Below, piece after piece: positions 20,139-32,402 of a stretch of 64,000 nt of DNA. Made by a program: the position numbers and the translations under genes. Position 1 is the stretch's first letter; every line of letters begins with the position of its first letter. Location of the stretch: positions 62,001 through 126,000 of the forward strand of contig NW_019028984.1 of assembly GCF_002105155.1 (NCBI RefSeq). The letters run 5' to 3'. Below the pieces are notes generated by a model. That model did no database searches. It saw nothing but the letters and a program-made list of their open reading frames with translations, and was not told where the DNA came from. Source of the stretch: Lobosporangium transversale. Lineage: Eukaryota; Mortierellomycota; Mortierellomycetes; Mortierellales; Mortierellaceae.

Positions 20139-23100
20139 TTAAGAGGAGGCAGAAACACCTTCACTAGCTGCGCGCACAATCTCTCGCTCAAATCCACCTC
20201 GAACAGTGATACACGTGGGACCAGACATCATGTCTGCATCACCATCTGTTGCTGTCATGGTCGAATCACCATCGGTTGTATCAGAAGCTGCTGCGGCTGA
20301 CAAGAGCATATCCTCAGAAGCTCTCATACGCCTATGACCGCGAGGCGACCGATTGTGGCGTTCCTCGGAATTGACTGTGTACTTGACAGCGTCAATCAAG
20401 TTCTTGGGCAGCATCGTTTCCAGTTCATCCATCGTGACAGTGTTGAAACCAAGATCACCAAGGATTTCAGTGTCAGAGATAATGCTCAGTTCATCTTGCT
20501 GAGGAATTTGGATCTCAACCATGGTTATTTCCTGGCCAGTTGACTCACAACGACGTTTGCTCTTGGAGCTATAGATGGATATTGATAAAAAGAAAAAAGA
20601 ATGTTTTAGTTTAAGGTCATCTAAAGGAAATTTATAAAAAAAAAAGAAAGCATGCCAAATTACATACCCTCTCTTGGGCTTCTGTTCTTCGCGAACACGG
20701 CGTACAACCGAAATATTCGATTCAGAATCAGAGCTCTGGCCAGCATATCCAGGCATACGCACCACAACCATAGGCAGAGGAAGTCTCTCCTGCTCCCTGT
20801 CACGCCTGCGTTGTGCTCTTCTCTCCTTGCGCTCACGTCTTTCGCGTCGCTCCTGTTTGCGTCTCTGTCTGGCTTCTTCATCCTCTTCTTCTATATCTAA
20901 ACCGTTTGCATCAACACCATTGGCAGTAGCATCTCCAGAGGTATGACGAGGAGACCGATGACGTCGGTGACGCTCTGATCGACGTTGCACCTCTTCATTG
21001 AGATCACTTGAGCCCTGTGGTCCTACATCGGTCATGGCTTGGTCTTCATCCGTGGCTCGAGCACGCCTCTCCTTCCGTAGTCGTCTACGCTCTGCACGCT
21101 CCTCTTCTTTAGCTTCCCTCCGCTTGTTCCGTTTCACAAGATTCAGAACTTGCACATGCTGTGATGGTTATACAAAACAAAAGATTAAGGTGAAGAATTA
21201 GTATTCAAAATTTATTAAAATTCAAAATTCAAAAATAAAAAATAAAAAATAAAAAATAAAATAAAATAAGGACTTACTCGTGTGAGTTGATCTTGAAGTT
21301 TAGCCTGTTCAAGCTCAATCTCCAATTTCATGGCATCAACTTTTTTCTGTGATAAGAAATGAGATACAAAAAGCACAAAAGGTTAATCAGGGTTCATTTA
21401 ATAATGCCTCATGATGCGACAGGGCCATTTTTTGCTCTGGAGATCAGTACCTGAAGCTTTTCAATCTCCATTTCATCATCTTCTGGTTCTTCACTCTCAT
21501 CATCTCCTCCATCCTCAGGTGGACCACCATTTGTAGTCAAAGTCGCAGCAGCTTGACAACTTGTCACTTCCTGAACAATTGGAGACTCTTCAATACCGAC
21601 CCAGCGGATGTCTTTGTTGTCAAAAATAATAATACCCAAAGCCTTCAGAACATTGAGAACATCATACACGCGTCGACGGATATTCTATACAAGAAAATAT
21701 GTTCCGTAAAAGTGTCTGGATGTTAGATTCGGGTGTTGAAGCCATATATCAATTAGGGAGAAAAATGGGGTTTAACAGAGGACATTCTGAGCTGTGCATA
21801 AAATAGAATAAAAATAAAAAAATAAAAAAAAAAAAACGGGAATGTATGTTGACATGCATGCCATTGGAAACAGGAGGGGGGGAGGTTTGTTTTACCTCTT
21901 GTTCTTTCTCAGTTTGTGCTGTGTCTACATTTCCTCCTTGTTCAGCAACATAAAGTTCTTGTACAAGCTAAAGAAGAAATCTACGGTTAGCATACACATG
22001 TTTTTTTTTATCCATTTTCAAAAGCGAGACGGTAGACAAAAGAAACAAGAGAGATAATTGACTTACCTCACTGTAAAGTGTGGAGCCCAGGGCTTCAACT
22101 CGTTCATACACACGTTGTGCAAATGCACGGAGTCCTTTCTCAGACTGTGACCCACTCTTAACTTGCACCTCATCTTCAATTCTATAGTTTAGTAATACAT
22201 GTAAAGAAAGTATGGTATGGCATGTGGGATGAACAAAAAAGATCTGCGCAGGAGGTGTCACATCGCATCTTGTACTTTTATGCTTGCATTTTTAGGTGCA
22301 TGATCTCCCCCCTCCCAAGAACATGAAAAAAGGAGTGAAAAAACTAAACTTACTGATCAATGACTTCCCCCATGTTAGTCGGGAAAGAGGCGCGGCGAGG
22401 ACCTCGTTTCTGCGGCTTCGTTTTGGCTTTTTTTGCCTTGGTAGCCGAAAGTGATCGCTCATCTCCATTGACGCTTCCAGAATCGCTCTGTTTACGACTA
22501 CTAGGATTTGATGTCAAGTGACTTCCTTGAGCGTCTTCTTCTCCATCATCTTCTGTTTCGTTATCGACACTGCTCTTTTTTATGCCTCGGGAAGGCGATG
22601 TCTTCCTAAAGACCGGTGGTCGAGTATCCATACCGGATACTTTTTGCTTCTTGGCCCGGTTGTCCATCATAGCGTAATCATCTTCACCATGCTCTTCATT
22701 CACTTCTCTTCCTTCTCTAATGTATCTATGTTCACGCTCATGAACATCGTCCCGCTCAGAGCAATGCTCCATCTCGTCTTCACGAAGGTCATACTTGCCG
22801 CGTAAGCTGCTAGCAATCGTATGTCCGAAATGACTTGGTTCCCGGTAGTCAAAAGGGGATTCTGTAAAGACATGTGGAGCTGAGATAGGAGTGCGGAGGT
22901 AGGAGCCATGAATCTGCACAGATCGGGGTGTTGCAGGCGATATCCTACTGTCTGCACTACGGTACCCGGATGTGTAGCCCGAGCCACTGTGGTAAGAGAA
23001 GGGTGGACATCCACGCGACATGTCGTCGGTCCACTTTGTCTGAATGGGCGGGGGTTTTTGATGGGGCATAGTCTCTTGCCGCTCGGTTGATTCGCGATGT

Positions 23101-24074
23101 GAGCTGTCTGGACGTTGATGATGATGCTGTGATAATGGCCTCTGATGAGTATATGAATGGTCTTGTGGATTTGTGTAGTAATTTTGCGTCGGCACCGATT
23201 CTTGTGAGTGTGCCTGTTTGGAAGCATGATATGAATGTTGATACTCATCAGAGTAATGACGATGATGCTGTAAAAGAAACGGTCGCTGTTGATCTCGATG
23301 CGACCTATGAGAAGGTGTCATGGGGTACGAGTACTCTGGCAGATTACTGCTGATGTTACTAAAGCCGTTGCTATTGTGGTTGTTAGTTCTTGGTATTGTG
23401 TCGTCGTAACTGTGTGAGTGAGTGTATCCGCTGCTTTTTGAAGTAGGTGAAGGGCCAGGAGGAGCCTGATGAGAGTGGGGGTTTTGCCGAGGAACGGATG
23501 GAGGATAATAAGAAGAGGGACTTGGTGGCTCATGATGGGGGTGAACGTATCTTTCCTTGTCGTAGGCAGGAGATCTGGCAAAAGTACGAGGGAGTGAATC
23601 TGCAGGTAGTGACGATGAGTAAAGATAGTGGCGTTGTGGTGCAGGAGGAAGGTGTGAGTATGTAGACTGTGGCTCTCCATAATGTGATTGAGAATGTTGT
23701 GAGTGGAAATAGCTAGATGGCGATTCGCTAGCGTCTACGGGCGAGTGTGCAGCAGAAGCCGAGGCAACAGAAGCAGGGGGTGAGTGTAAGTGATTGAAGT
23801 TGTGGTTACCATGGCTATGAGTATTCGCGTGGGCATGGTTATGAGTACTCGCGTGGGTATGATGGGTGTGAGAGTGTGAAGGAACAAGAGAAGGATGTGA
23901 GCGTGAATGTGAGTGTGGATGACCAATGGCGCCAGCCTGGGCATGGAGCGCATGTGGATGTTCGGATATAGGACTTGAAGCCGAAGCTCCATTGGTGCGG
24001 TGCGTAGGTGTGGCGGCAGAACCGACGGGCGCGGCAGCACGAGGCGTGGAGGTAGCAGTAGCCGAGACGGTCAT
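20139..24074 (-). CDS. DP-family transcription factor (E2F dimerisation partner)
   Basis: Seven exons: 24074-22354, 22181-22067, 21967-21896, 21684-21451, 21346-21278, 21158-20668 and 20568-20139; 1043 residues. The spliced winged-helix DNA-binding domain (~585-660) reads KGLRAFAQRVYERVE...LYSE|LVQEL...NIRRRVYDVLNVLKALGII...IRWVGI, matching DP proteins (RRRVYDxLNVL). A coiled-coil dimerisation helix follows (EIEKLQ|KKVDAMKLEIELEQAKL). LPMVVVRMPG and ISDTEILGDLGF then correspond to the conserved DP C-terminal fold, interrupted by an Arg/Glu-rich insert. The N-terminal 570 residues are His/Ser/Pro/Gln-rich with no domain. DP binds E2F proteins to control G1/S genes; no E2F gene lies in the window. 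ATG 24074 is the first real ATG of the frame. Confidence 0.93.
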
Positions 24075-27000
24075 GAGCAACCAAATAGTGAGACCGATGG
24101 TTTAAAGTTGGATATGTGGATGTCTTTATGGATTGAAATGGTAGTGGAAATGTGAATAGGGTGTATAAGAATCTGCCAAGGATAAGAGAGCTTCAGGGTC
24201 GTGCTTATCTCCACTTCTGTAGACAAGCAAAGCGAGCCCTGCTTGTATCCGAATAGAACACGCTGTTGGGAGAGGTATGTCTAGGATCTGAGAGAAAAAA
24301 CAAGCTGTGCAATGAACGTAGAAAGAAAAAGAAAAAGAAAAAGAGGAGGAAGGGGGAGGAAGATATTGGGTTAGATAGGGGTGTATGCCATGCAGGTTAG
24401 GACGAGGATATGGAAACGAGGATAGGTGAGAGAGAGTGAGAGCGTTGCGGAGGGGTTTAAGTGAGGATGAATATGGACAAAAAAAGGAGACAAGACGAAT
24501 GTGGTTTTATTTTATTTCAAATGAGGACGAACGAATGCACAAGAATGAATGTATATGAATGGGGATGTGAATGGATTAATGCAATGGCAAATTGTAAAGA
24601 AAAGAAAGATGAAGTGAGAGTGAAAAGGGGATAAGAATTTTTTTTTTTTTTTTTTTTTTTTTTCAGATGTGCATGGTATGCATGCCATTGCCATCCATGG
24701 GAGAATAAAGAGATGAGAAGCAAAAAGGTCACGGTTTTTTTTTTTTTTTTTTCATAGTGGGAATAAGAAAGGGATGGTACAAACTGTTAATGTGAACCAT
24801 CACAAACAAACAAAAAAAAAGTTTCTCTCCAAAGCATGGTCGCATGGACATGGCCTACGAATGGTCAAACGCTGAAGCATGTTCCATGTTACATGCTATT
24901 ATTATTCATTTTGCAAAAAAAAAAACTACAATGCCAATGCTGCAGCATGTACTACAACATGCCATTAATGAAGGGGGAGTCTATCTGAGTCTAGAGGCCT
25001 AGCGCAAAAAAAAAAAAAATTAAAAAAAATGACCGAACAAAAAAAAAGGGCCGACCAAACGAAAAAGAAAGAACCAGTTACACAACGCACACGTTCCCAT
25101 AGACATCACCATCAAAGAACAAAGAAAATGAAAAAGGGCGAAAGTGAAGGAAAAAAATGGACAAAGAAAACTACAGTGAAGTATGAACGCATGGTTGTGC
25201 TTAGCCAATGCGGTAGAAAATGGGGCCTGTGTGTAGCGTGCATTTGTTTTTGCGTTGTTGCTGGCCTGATAGAACATGCTGTGTGTATGCGTGTAAGTTC
25301 AAAAAAAGAAAAGGGATCCCGTTGGTTGCGCATTGTGCATGGTTCATGGTGCATGGGGAAGGGAATGGGGAGAGGGAGATTCCACGGTTGTCGCCCTTTA
25401 CCCTCTGTTGTTGACATGCGGATTTATTTATTTTTGTCAATTATATATCCCATGCCTCTCCTTTTTTTTTTTTTTTTTTGCCCCGCAGACTGCTGCATAC
25501 GAAGCGGGACGGAATTCATTGTTTGCATATCTCGCATACTCGCATTGTGTACACTGTACAGCAGAAACCTTAGTAGTAGAAACCTTAGACTGTACCGCAC
25601 AAATAGACGATATCGTGGATAATTGATGCGATGCATTGGATATGTTTATATTTCATGGCTTGCATCGTGAGGATAGCAGGGTCGGTAGGATGAGTAAAAT
25701 TGTCAATCTTTCTTTCAAAGTCAACCATCTCCTCCTTCCCAATGTGTTTGCTCAAAGAGGTTTAACGCTCTCTTTACTGTCTTTCGAGATGTTATCATCT
25801 TCGGAACGAACCCATAAAAGAAAAAAAAAAGAGATGAGGGGGCGAGAGTGAGGACACGCGCGCAGTGGACAGTAAGAGTGCCTTGGAGGAAGCGGAGCAA
25901 TTAAAGAAGATGTATTTAGCCCAAAGGATTCGGTTCATTGGATAGAAACCATGCCTTGGGAAGCTGGAAAGGAAAATGTATAGGAAGAATGTGCGAATAG
26001 AACAGCGAGTAGAAGTTGCGTTGAAGGATCTTTTTTTTTGTTGTTGAATCACTAGTCTGCCAAAATAGTCCACAGGATATTTGTCGTTACCTGTCCGCGT
26101 TTCCTTTTCTTATTTGGTCGGAATAAACAAGGAGAGAAGAAGAAAAAAAAGAAAGACACCAAGCAACAACTGTTGGGGATGCAGAGCAAGAAAAGTAAAG
26201 TTGGACAGAACGAGTGAAAAGAGACAAGAGTAGAAGGAAGGAAAAAGGAGAAGAGGCGAATGGAATTTTATAATTTTTTTCAAGCATCGGACCATGAGCA
26301 TGCGAATGTACCTTTCATACAGAATAGGGAAGTAAACAAAAAACTAGCCTCGCAGTCCTTGCTTGAACTTCCAAACCCAAACCCAAAAAAAAAAAACCAC
26401 GGCAGTATAACCTTGAGTGTTATATCCAAAAGGGGGGACTGTAAAGCACATACCATGGGATTGTGGACATGGGTTGGGATCCAAGGGAAATGCATGGCAG
26501 TATATTGATGGAAGATTATTCAGAGAGGCGAAGCGCTTGCTCTACACCTTAATCATGATCCCTTTAAAGCGCGAAATACAAAAAGAGCAAAAAGGGGAAA
26601 AAAAAAAAAGTCAAGTAATGTCTACAGTGACCATCACTCCACTTTTTTTTCAAAGTCATGTATTCATAAATTGTAAATACCGTACAATATGTAGATGCCC
26701 AAGTAAGTTATAGCATCAAGACATGTGGCCATGGACAGGTCCGCGGAGAAGGTGAGACAATATTCATAATATAAACAGGACCTGGAGCCTTTTAAACGAT
26801 TCATGCGTAACCATACTATTCCTTTTAAGCCCCAGCATGAACATTGAATATAATAAAACAATATTCTGTCATTCCAATACAGTGCAGACAGTTGGGTTGT
26901 TTTTGCCTGCTTTCTTAAAAGGGCTCATCTTTAATAGGATTTACAAATATTTGTTTAGATCCAGCTTATTCTATTTTATTCCTGCAAATTGCTTGCGGTG

Positions 27001-28815
27001 GCGAGCCAAAACAAATCGTTTGCTGACCTGTTGAGTCCATTGATTTCCCGTCGGTGCACGGATATCCAGCTCTCATTTGTTTCATCCCCAGAATACAAGG
27101 ATGATGCTCACCGTTGATCTTTTTATTCTCTCTTTCACTTTTCATTCATTTCACTTTCTCTTTTTCGCTTAATTCTGCTATTCTTCTTTCTTTCTAGCGA
27201 TACGAGGGTAACTTAGCAGCTTGAATGTGCATGTGATGTGATACGGAGTAATAATAATGGATCGGGGTATAATAGGACATGCGCCATTTTTGCTATGCGT
27301 GGCATCTGTCATACTCGACCTTGATGAATTTAACACTCCAATCAGAGTACATACAATTCGCTTGAAAAGGTAGGGTTTGTACCAACTATCAATCACTCCC
27401 CGCCTTTACATTTTAGCTTCTATACAGGAAACAAACTAAAGGAAAAAAAAGGGGGAGAGTGTGAGGAAAAGGAGAAGGAGAGAAGGGAAAGGAGAAGGTT
27501 AAAAGTATAAATTCAAATGAAGTTGCCGATAAAGAATGCTGTGCATGCGCATCAAAGATATATACTTGAAGGTTAAGAAGAACAGTAAGTAGACGGGCAC
27601 ATTGGCATGTTCATGAAGATTTAAAACTTTCCATCTTACACATACTTCTTTCACTCTCTTGGTTTTGTTTACATGATGAGGTAAGCACAGCTTCTTCATC
27701 GAATCGTTTGTTTGATTGAGCGATGCGCATTGGTCAGTCTGAAGGTTTATCTCATCCTATATGATATGCACATCGTGAAGTAGTGAGCAAGATGTTTACC
27801 AGGAGTCTTTTCTATCCTTTTCTTTTTCCATTTCTGTATTCTATGACATCGATCTCCCCTTTCTTGTCTCACATGCCACATGCCATACGCCACATGTTTC
27901 CTCAAATCTTAATTGCAACCGCTTTCTTCTTTCCATAAATCTCATTGATATCCACTGCGGACTAGCTGAGGAAGAAGAGAGACGATAACCTCGATTTGTC
28001 TGTCCATATTTGGAGAAATCCTTGGTTATTGGCAGTAAGCAATGTCAATTTTGCGCGACCACCTTATCAATCTCCTAAACAAGGCTGGTAGCTTTCCCCC
28101 CCTCCCCTTTTTTTTATTCCAGTTCATACACTGCAACTTGATGTTATAACAAACTGCTTTCATCAACTGTCGTGGTCTTGATATCTGGGCTCGAAAGGGC
28201 TTCTAGCGATTAATTTAGAAGCGCGAGGAGTGGCTTACCTGATGGATAAAGACTAATACAAATACCATGGCCCATGCGTGCGAACTATTTGGGCTTGATG
28301 CTTGATGAGCTTACTGAGCTTGATGACATGGTTCCGTCTGCTTGATATACTCAATTTCATCCCTCTTCTCTCCTCGCATTTGTTACTGAAATGATGTCGT
28401 CGATTTCACAGTGCGCCACATCCTTGACGCGTAATAATATCAATAAAAGAGCCAAGAGCAAAGCCCAAAGAGAGCAGCACCATTTCCGATTTTTCCATGC
28501 CATGCGATGATATACATTTCGGAACCAAAGCCATGCATTCTTAACAATTCTACAGCCCACAATTTCTCTCGACAATCCTTTCCCTGCATCGCCCAACTCT
28601 TCATTTGCCCCCATCCTCCCTTGCCCTTGCCCAATCCTTTGCCCAATCCTTAGCCCTTGCTTCTGCTTCTGCTCCTGCTCTTGCCACTCAAGGCGCCTAT
28701 CCCATCCATCATTGCCATTCTTTCTTTTTCTTTTTTTCTTATCTTTCCTCGTAACGCCTTCTTATTCCTTAACATACACCTATTGACCTTGGTCTTGACA
28801 GAAAAAATAACAATA
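24075..28815. other. Long stretch without a supported gene
   Basis: 4.7 kb between the divergent DP and septin-like genes. It begins with the long DP leader and promoter, which is purine-rich (AAAGAAAAAG around 24330, AGAGAGAG around 24430). Homopolymers occur at 24640-24663, 24736-24752 and 25461-25479. The area 24665-24960 is rich in CATG and GCATG sequences. Several overlapping frames at 25029-25626 on both strands look like chance reading of low-complexity DNA. From 26700 to 28800 nothing recognisable is seen except a pyrimidine-rich run (28560-28770) just before the septin-like gene, which may be its core promoter. Confidence 0.6.
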
Positions 28816-31800
28816 ATGATTGCAAACAAACAAGCAGGTACTTTCAAGAACAAGCAATTGCAGCATGGCATGGTAGCATGGTAGCATGGCTCAGAATGAA
28901 GAATGACATTAGTGCTTTATGATCACTTGAATCAGCTTGACCAACACTTTATTTCATTTTTATTTTGTTTGAAAGAGCGGGTTGGACAGGAAGATACTCC
29001 TGTCACATCATTACGATTTCTACTCCTTGGTGATGTAGGAGTAGGAAAAAGTTCATTTATTGACACGTTCATTTCAACACTTGCCAACATTCACTCTAAT
29101 GAGACACTTGAAGAGTTCATTCCTAAGCCAGCAACAGCGACCTCTTATCTGTCTTCATCAGTCTCATTGAGTCCACCCGCTATCTGTCTCCCAGTGATTC
29201 AGGTCAGAACAGCGCACACTCTTCAGCACAAAACAGAGGCAGCTCGACCAGGAGAGGGTCTTACTCATGACCCACTCGGCTTATTACCGCCCAAGATTGA
29301 GATTCCTTCAAGAGAAGTGCGTTTCGTAACATTACCAGGCTATTCTTCCACAACGAACCCTTCCTCGATCTTGTCCATGACAGATGACTATCTCAATCAC
29401 CATCTACAGACAGCAACGTCTATTTTTGCGCCTTCTATATCTTCATCGCAATTGGCCTGGTTTCTGATTGCAGGTTCCGGAGCTCATTCACTTCCAACAT
29501 GCGCATTTTATTTCGTACTCTATGAACTAAAGCCTATCGATATCCTGTATATGAAACTGTTTCATGAACGCGTTAATCTGGTCCCTATCATCACAAAGTC
29601 AGACACACTCTCAGAAAAGGAGCTGTGGATTCTGAAGAAGAGAATGGTCCGACAGCTCAAGTTGAACGGCATCATTTTTCATACATTTGGCAAGGACCTT
29701 GCAACAGTGGAGAAGATGATTGAGCAACGTCAGTGGGGTGCTGCACCATTCGTTGTTAGTACGCGTCGTGACGCAGATGGTAACTTACTCAAGAGTGAGT
29801 TGGAAGCATTGGTGAAATCTTGTCTTTATGAACGTTTTCGATACTCACAAGAGGAAGCAGCCCACAAAGTTATTACCTGGAGGTAAGTAGATTACATAAA
29901 GTAGAAAGGGTGGGGGGGGGGGGGAGATGGAAACAAAATCAAACAATAGACCTGTCGAAAGATGGCAGAACGGCGCGCTCATCAATTGTTTATTATTTTT
30001 TGAATTGTTTGAATGCAATTTAGGAAGGCTTTTGGACCCTCGAGATTTTCTTTCATCACCACTCCGGAAAAGTTTTGGGGTACACAAGGGTTATTAAACG
30101 CATCAAACGCATCAAACGCATCAAGCGCATCAAACGCATCAAATATGGAAACACCATCAGCTGCAAAACCAAAACCATCAGCGCCATTTCCAGAACCAGC
30201 TCGGAATAGTCATTGTATTGTTGAATCTGATGTTGGATATACCCCATCGCCTCAAACTCCAACTCCGACTCCAGCTCCGTCTTTGCCTTCACCTCCGCTA
30301 GTACAGAATCATGTTCTAGATGCAAACAATTTTGCAACTGGATTCCATGCCAGTGTGTCAACGGCATGTACGAGTCCAACTTCACCAACCTTCGCACCAG
30401 GAAATGGGATGCTCGCATATCTTTCCCCGTCGAGTTCTGCCGCTAGTCCTACGATGACATACGTGCCCTCAACCACATATACCTCACCAGTCTTGAAGTC
30501 TATGGAAGAAAATGCGGCTGCTCAGGCCCGTTTGAGCCTAATCCAACAATCGACCGGAATGGTTGTGGACAGTTCAACTCGTCCGAATGTCATCATGGAT
30601 GACAAGAGTAAGAATACTGTTCACGCACCCACATCAGAGACCTCATATATGGGATCGTACATGCTACCGCCCTCAGCAGCCGATGGGTAAGTGTTCTGAG
30701 CCTTGCAAATTCAACTTATATGATAGACTCTCGATATCTGCAAACATTGTCATGACGTATTAATTTTCTCTTTCTTTTTTTTTATTTTTTATTACGTTTT
30801 AGATCTGAAGTCAAGGTCGAAATCCCATTCACTGCAGCATCCTATCAGCCAACAACGAGTGATAAAGGGGCTGATTCTACAGTTCATCGAACATTTCAAC
30901 AGACCCAGATACAACACACATCGTTCATTCAACCCATCAGTTATCCAGGCGCTTTCCTTATTGCGCCTTCAGCATTATCTCCAACTTCTCCTAATGAGAT
31001 CACGCCGGGTATCTGGGAAGCTGTGGAGATGGGGGATGTAGCGACTATTCAGCGTCATTTGAACAATGGAGCTTCTCCTGACCAGCGAAATAGTTCGCAA
31101 TCAACACTGCTTCACAGGGCAGCATGGCAACTCACCAAGCCTTATACAGTCATGCACCTCTTGATCTCTCATGGAGCAAATGTCAATCTCACGAATGCTA
31201 ACGGCAACTCCGTGATGCAGAACGTGTTGATGAAACATGATGATCCAGCATTAATCAAGTTACTTCTGGACAATGGGGCCGAATCTACGACACTAAATAA
31301 CGAAAATATGAATACACTGGTGGTGGCGGCGCTGTTCAACCGAATCGAGTCTGCGAAATATTTGCTTGAAAATGACTTGGCCTCTTCCGAGCCCGAGACT
31401 ATCCATAATGCAATGCAGCGTGCACAGAGTGCGGATAAAAAGGCTATGCAGGCATTACTCAAAAGCTGGCAGGGTAAAAAAGGCGAGAAGAAGCGTGCTG
31501 AACTGAAGGAACGACTCCGAATAGCTAATGGAACTGGAACGGGAACAGGAGCTGGGGGAAGCTCAAAGCCACATCATACACAATCCCCGAATCACAGTCA
31601 ATCTCAATTGAACTTGCACCAAAGAACGTTTAGTCAACATCACAATGGTGATCAGGTATATATCTCAGATGGGCCTAGTGTTGAGAGCTTTGATACGAGC
31701 AAAGGAGGGGATGGAAAGTACGTTCTTTCTTGGTTGTATCATTTGATAGCAATGATTAATGTGGGAAAAAGAACAAAAGAAAACTTGTCCTTCGGTGAAT

Positions 31801-32131
31801 TTAAATCAATTTTATTGACGTACCTCTTTTTTTAATGCGATGAATTAGCGAAGGGTCAAGTAAAGCCAGTTCTTTACACCAAGAAGGTATAGCTTGTATT
31901 TCAAATGATAAATACAACTGTCTTTTGTCTTTGAATTGAGAATGCAGTGCTAAAAAAAAAAAAAAAAAAAAATCTGTTTTTTAAGGCACTGAAATAGGGT
32001 CATCTGCAGGTGCTTCGTCTAGTACGTCTAGTATACCCGGAAGCACTCAAAGTAAGAACACGGCTCGATTTAATCTCAAGACAATGCGAGCTGCTGCTCC
32101 GTCCATGTCTAATCTTTTCACTCGGAAGTAA
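28816..32131 (+). CDS. Septin-like GTPase domain fused to ankyrin repeats
   Basis: Six exons are read: 28816-28837, 28976-29882, 30024-30686, 30803-31717, 31850-~31886 and 31986-32131, about 896 residues. Exon 1 (MIANKQA) joins in frame to GAG CGG at 28976 through donor CAG|GTACTT and acceptor TTTGAAAG. Without this intron the start would be ATG 28903 with an odd hydrophobic leader. The N-terminal G domain has GDVGVGKSS (P-loop, ~23-31), TLPGYSS at the switch II/G3 place and ITKSD (G4), like septins and related GTPases. The middle is Ser/Pro/Ala-rich and includes an NAS repeat. Residues ~600-730 hold about four ankyrin-type repeats (TLLHRAA, LLISHGANVN, LIKLLLDNGAES). The Asp normal in G3 is missing. 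Septins act in cytokinesis and cortical scaffolds; the role of this fusion is unknown. Confidence 0.82.
30092..30144 (+). repeat. 9-bp tandem repeat coding for Asn-Ala-Ser
   Basis: The repeat unit AACGCATCA occurs about five times, with small changes, inside exon 3 of the septin-like gene. It encodes NASNASNASSASNASN. Confidence 0.9.
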
Positions 32132-32402
32132 TCCGCCATCTGCGCCCCTACAAATTGAAACAATACTGTGATTCATTCTTCCATATGCGTTTCCATTTTA
32201 ATAAAATATATTCCGATTGCATGCATATTATTAGTGCACAGACCCTTCATTTGAAAAGGGGCAAATACACTTGCTTAGGTTGTCTTTGGGGGGACGCTTC
32301 TGGCTTAAACTTCATTCACTCTCATTCATTTGGGCAACCCCATTTCACAACTTCAAATAGTATCACAAAAAAAAAAAAGTTAACAAATAATAAAAAAAAA
32401 AA

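Noticed and set aside
25029-25636. Overlapping frames of 60-200 residues on both strands
   Set aside because: They are rich in Lys/Arg or Phe/Ser runs, conflict with each other, and have no domain or splice pattern.
28903-28975. ATG 28903 as start of the septin-like protein
   Set aside because: The leader it encodes is hydrophobic and unlike septins, and an in-frame intron with good splice signals explains it better.
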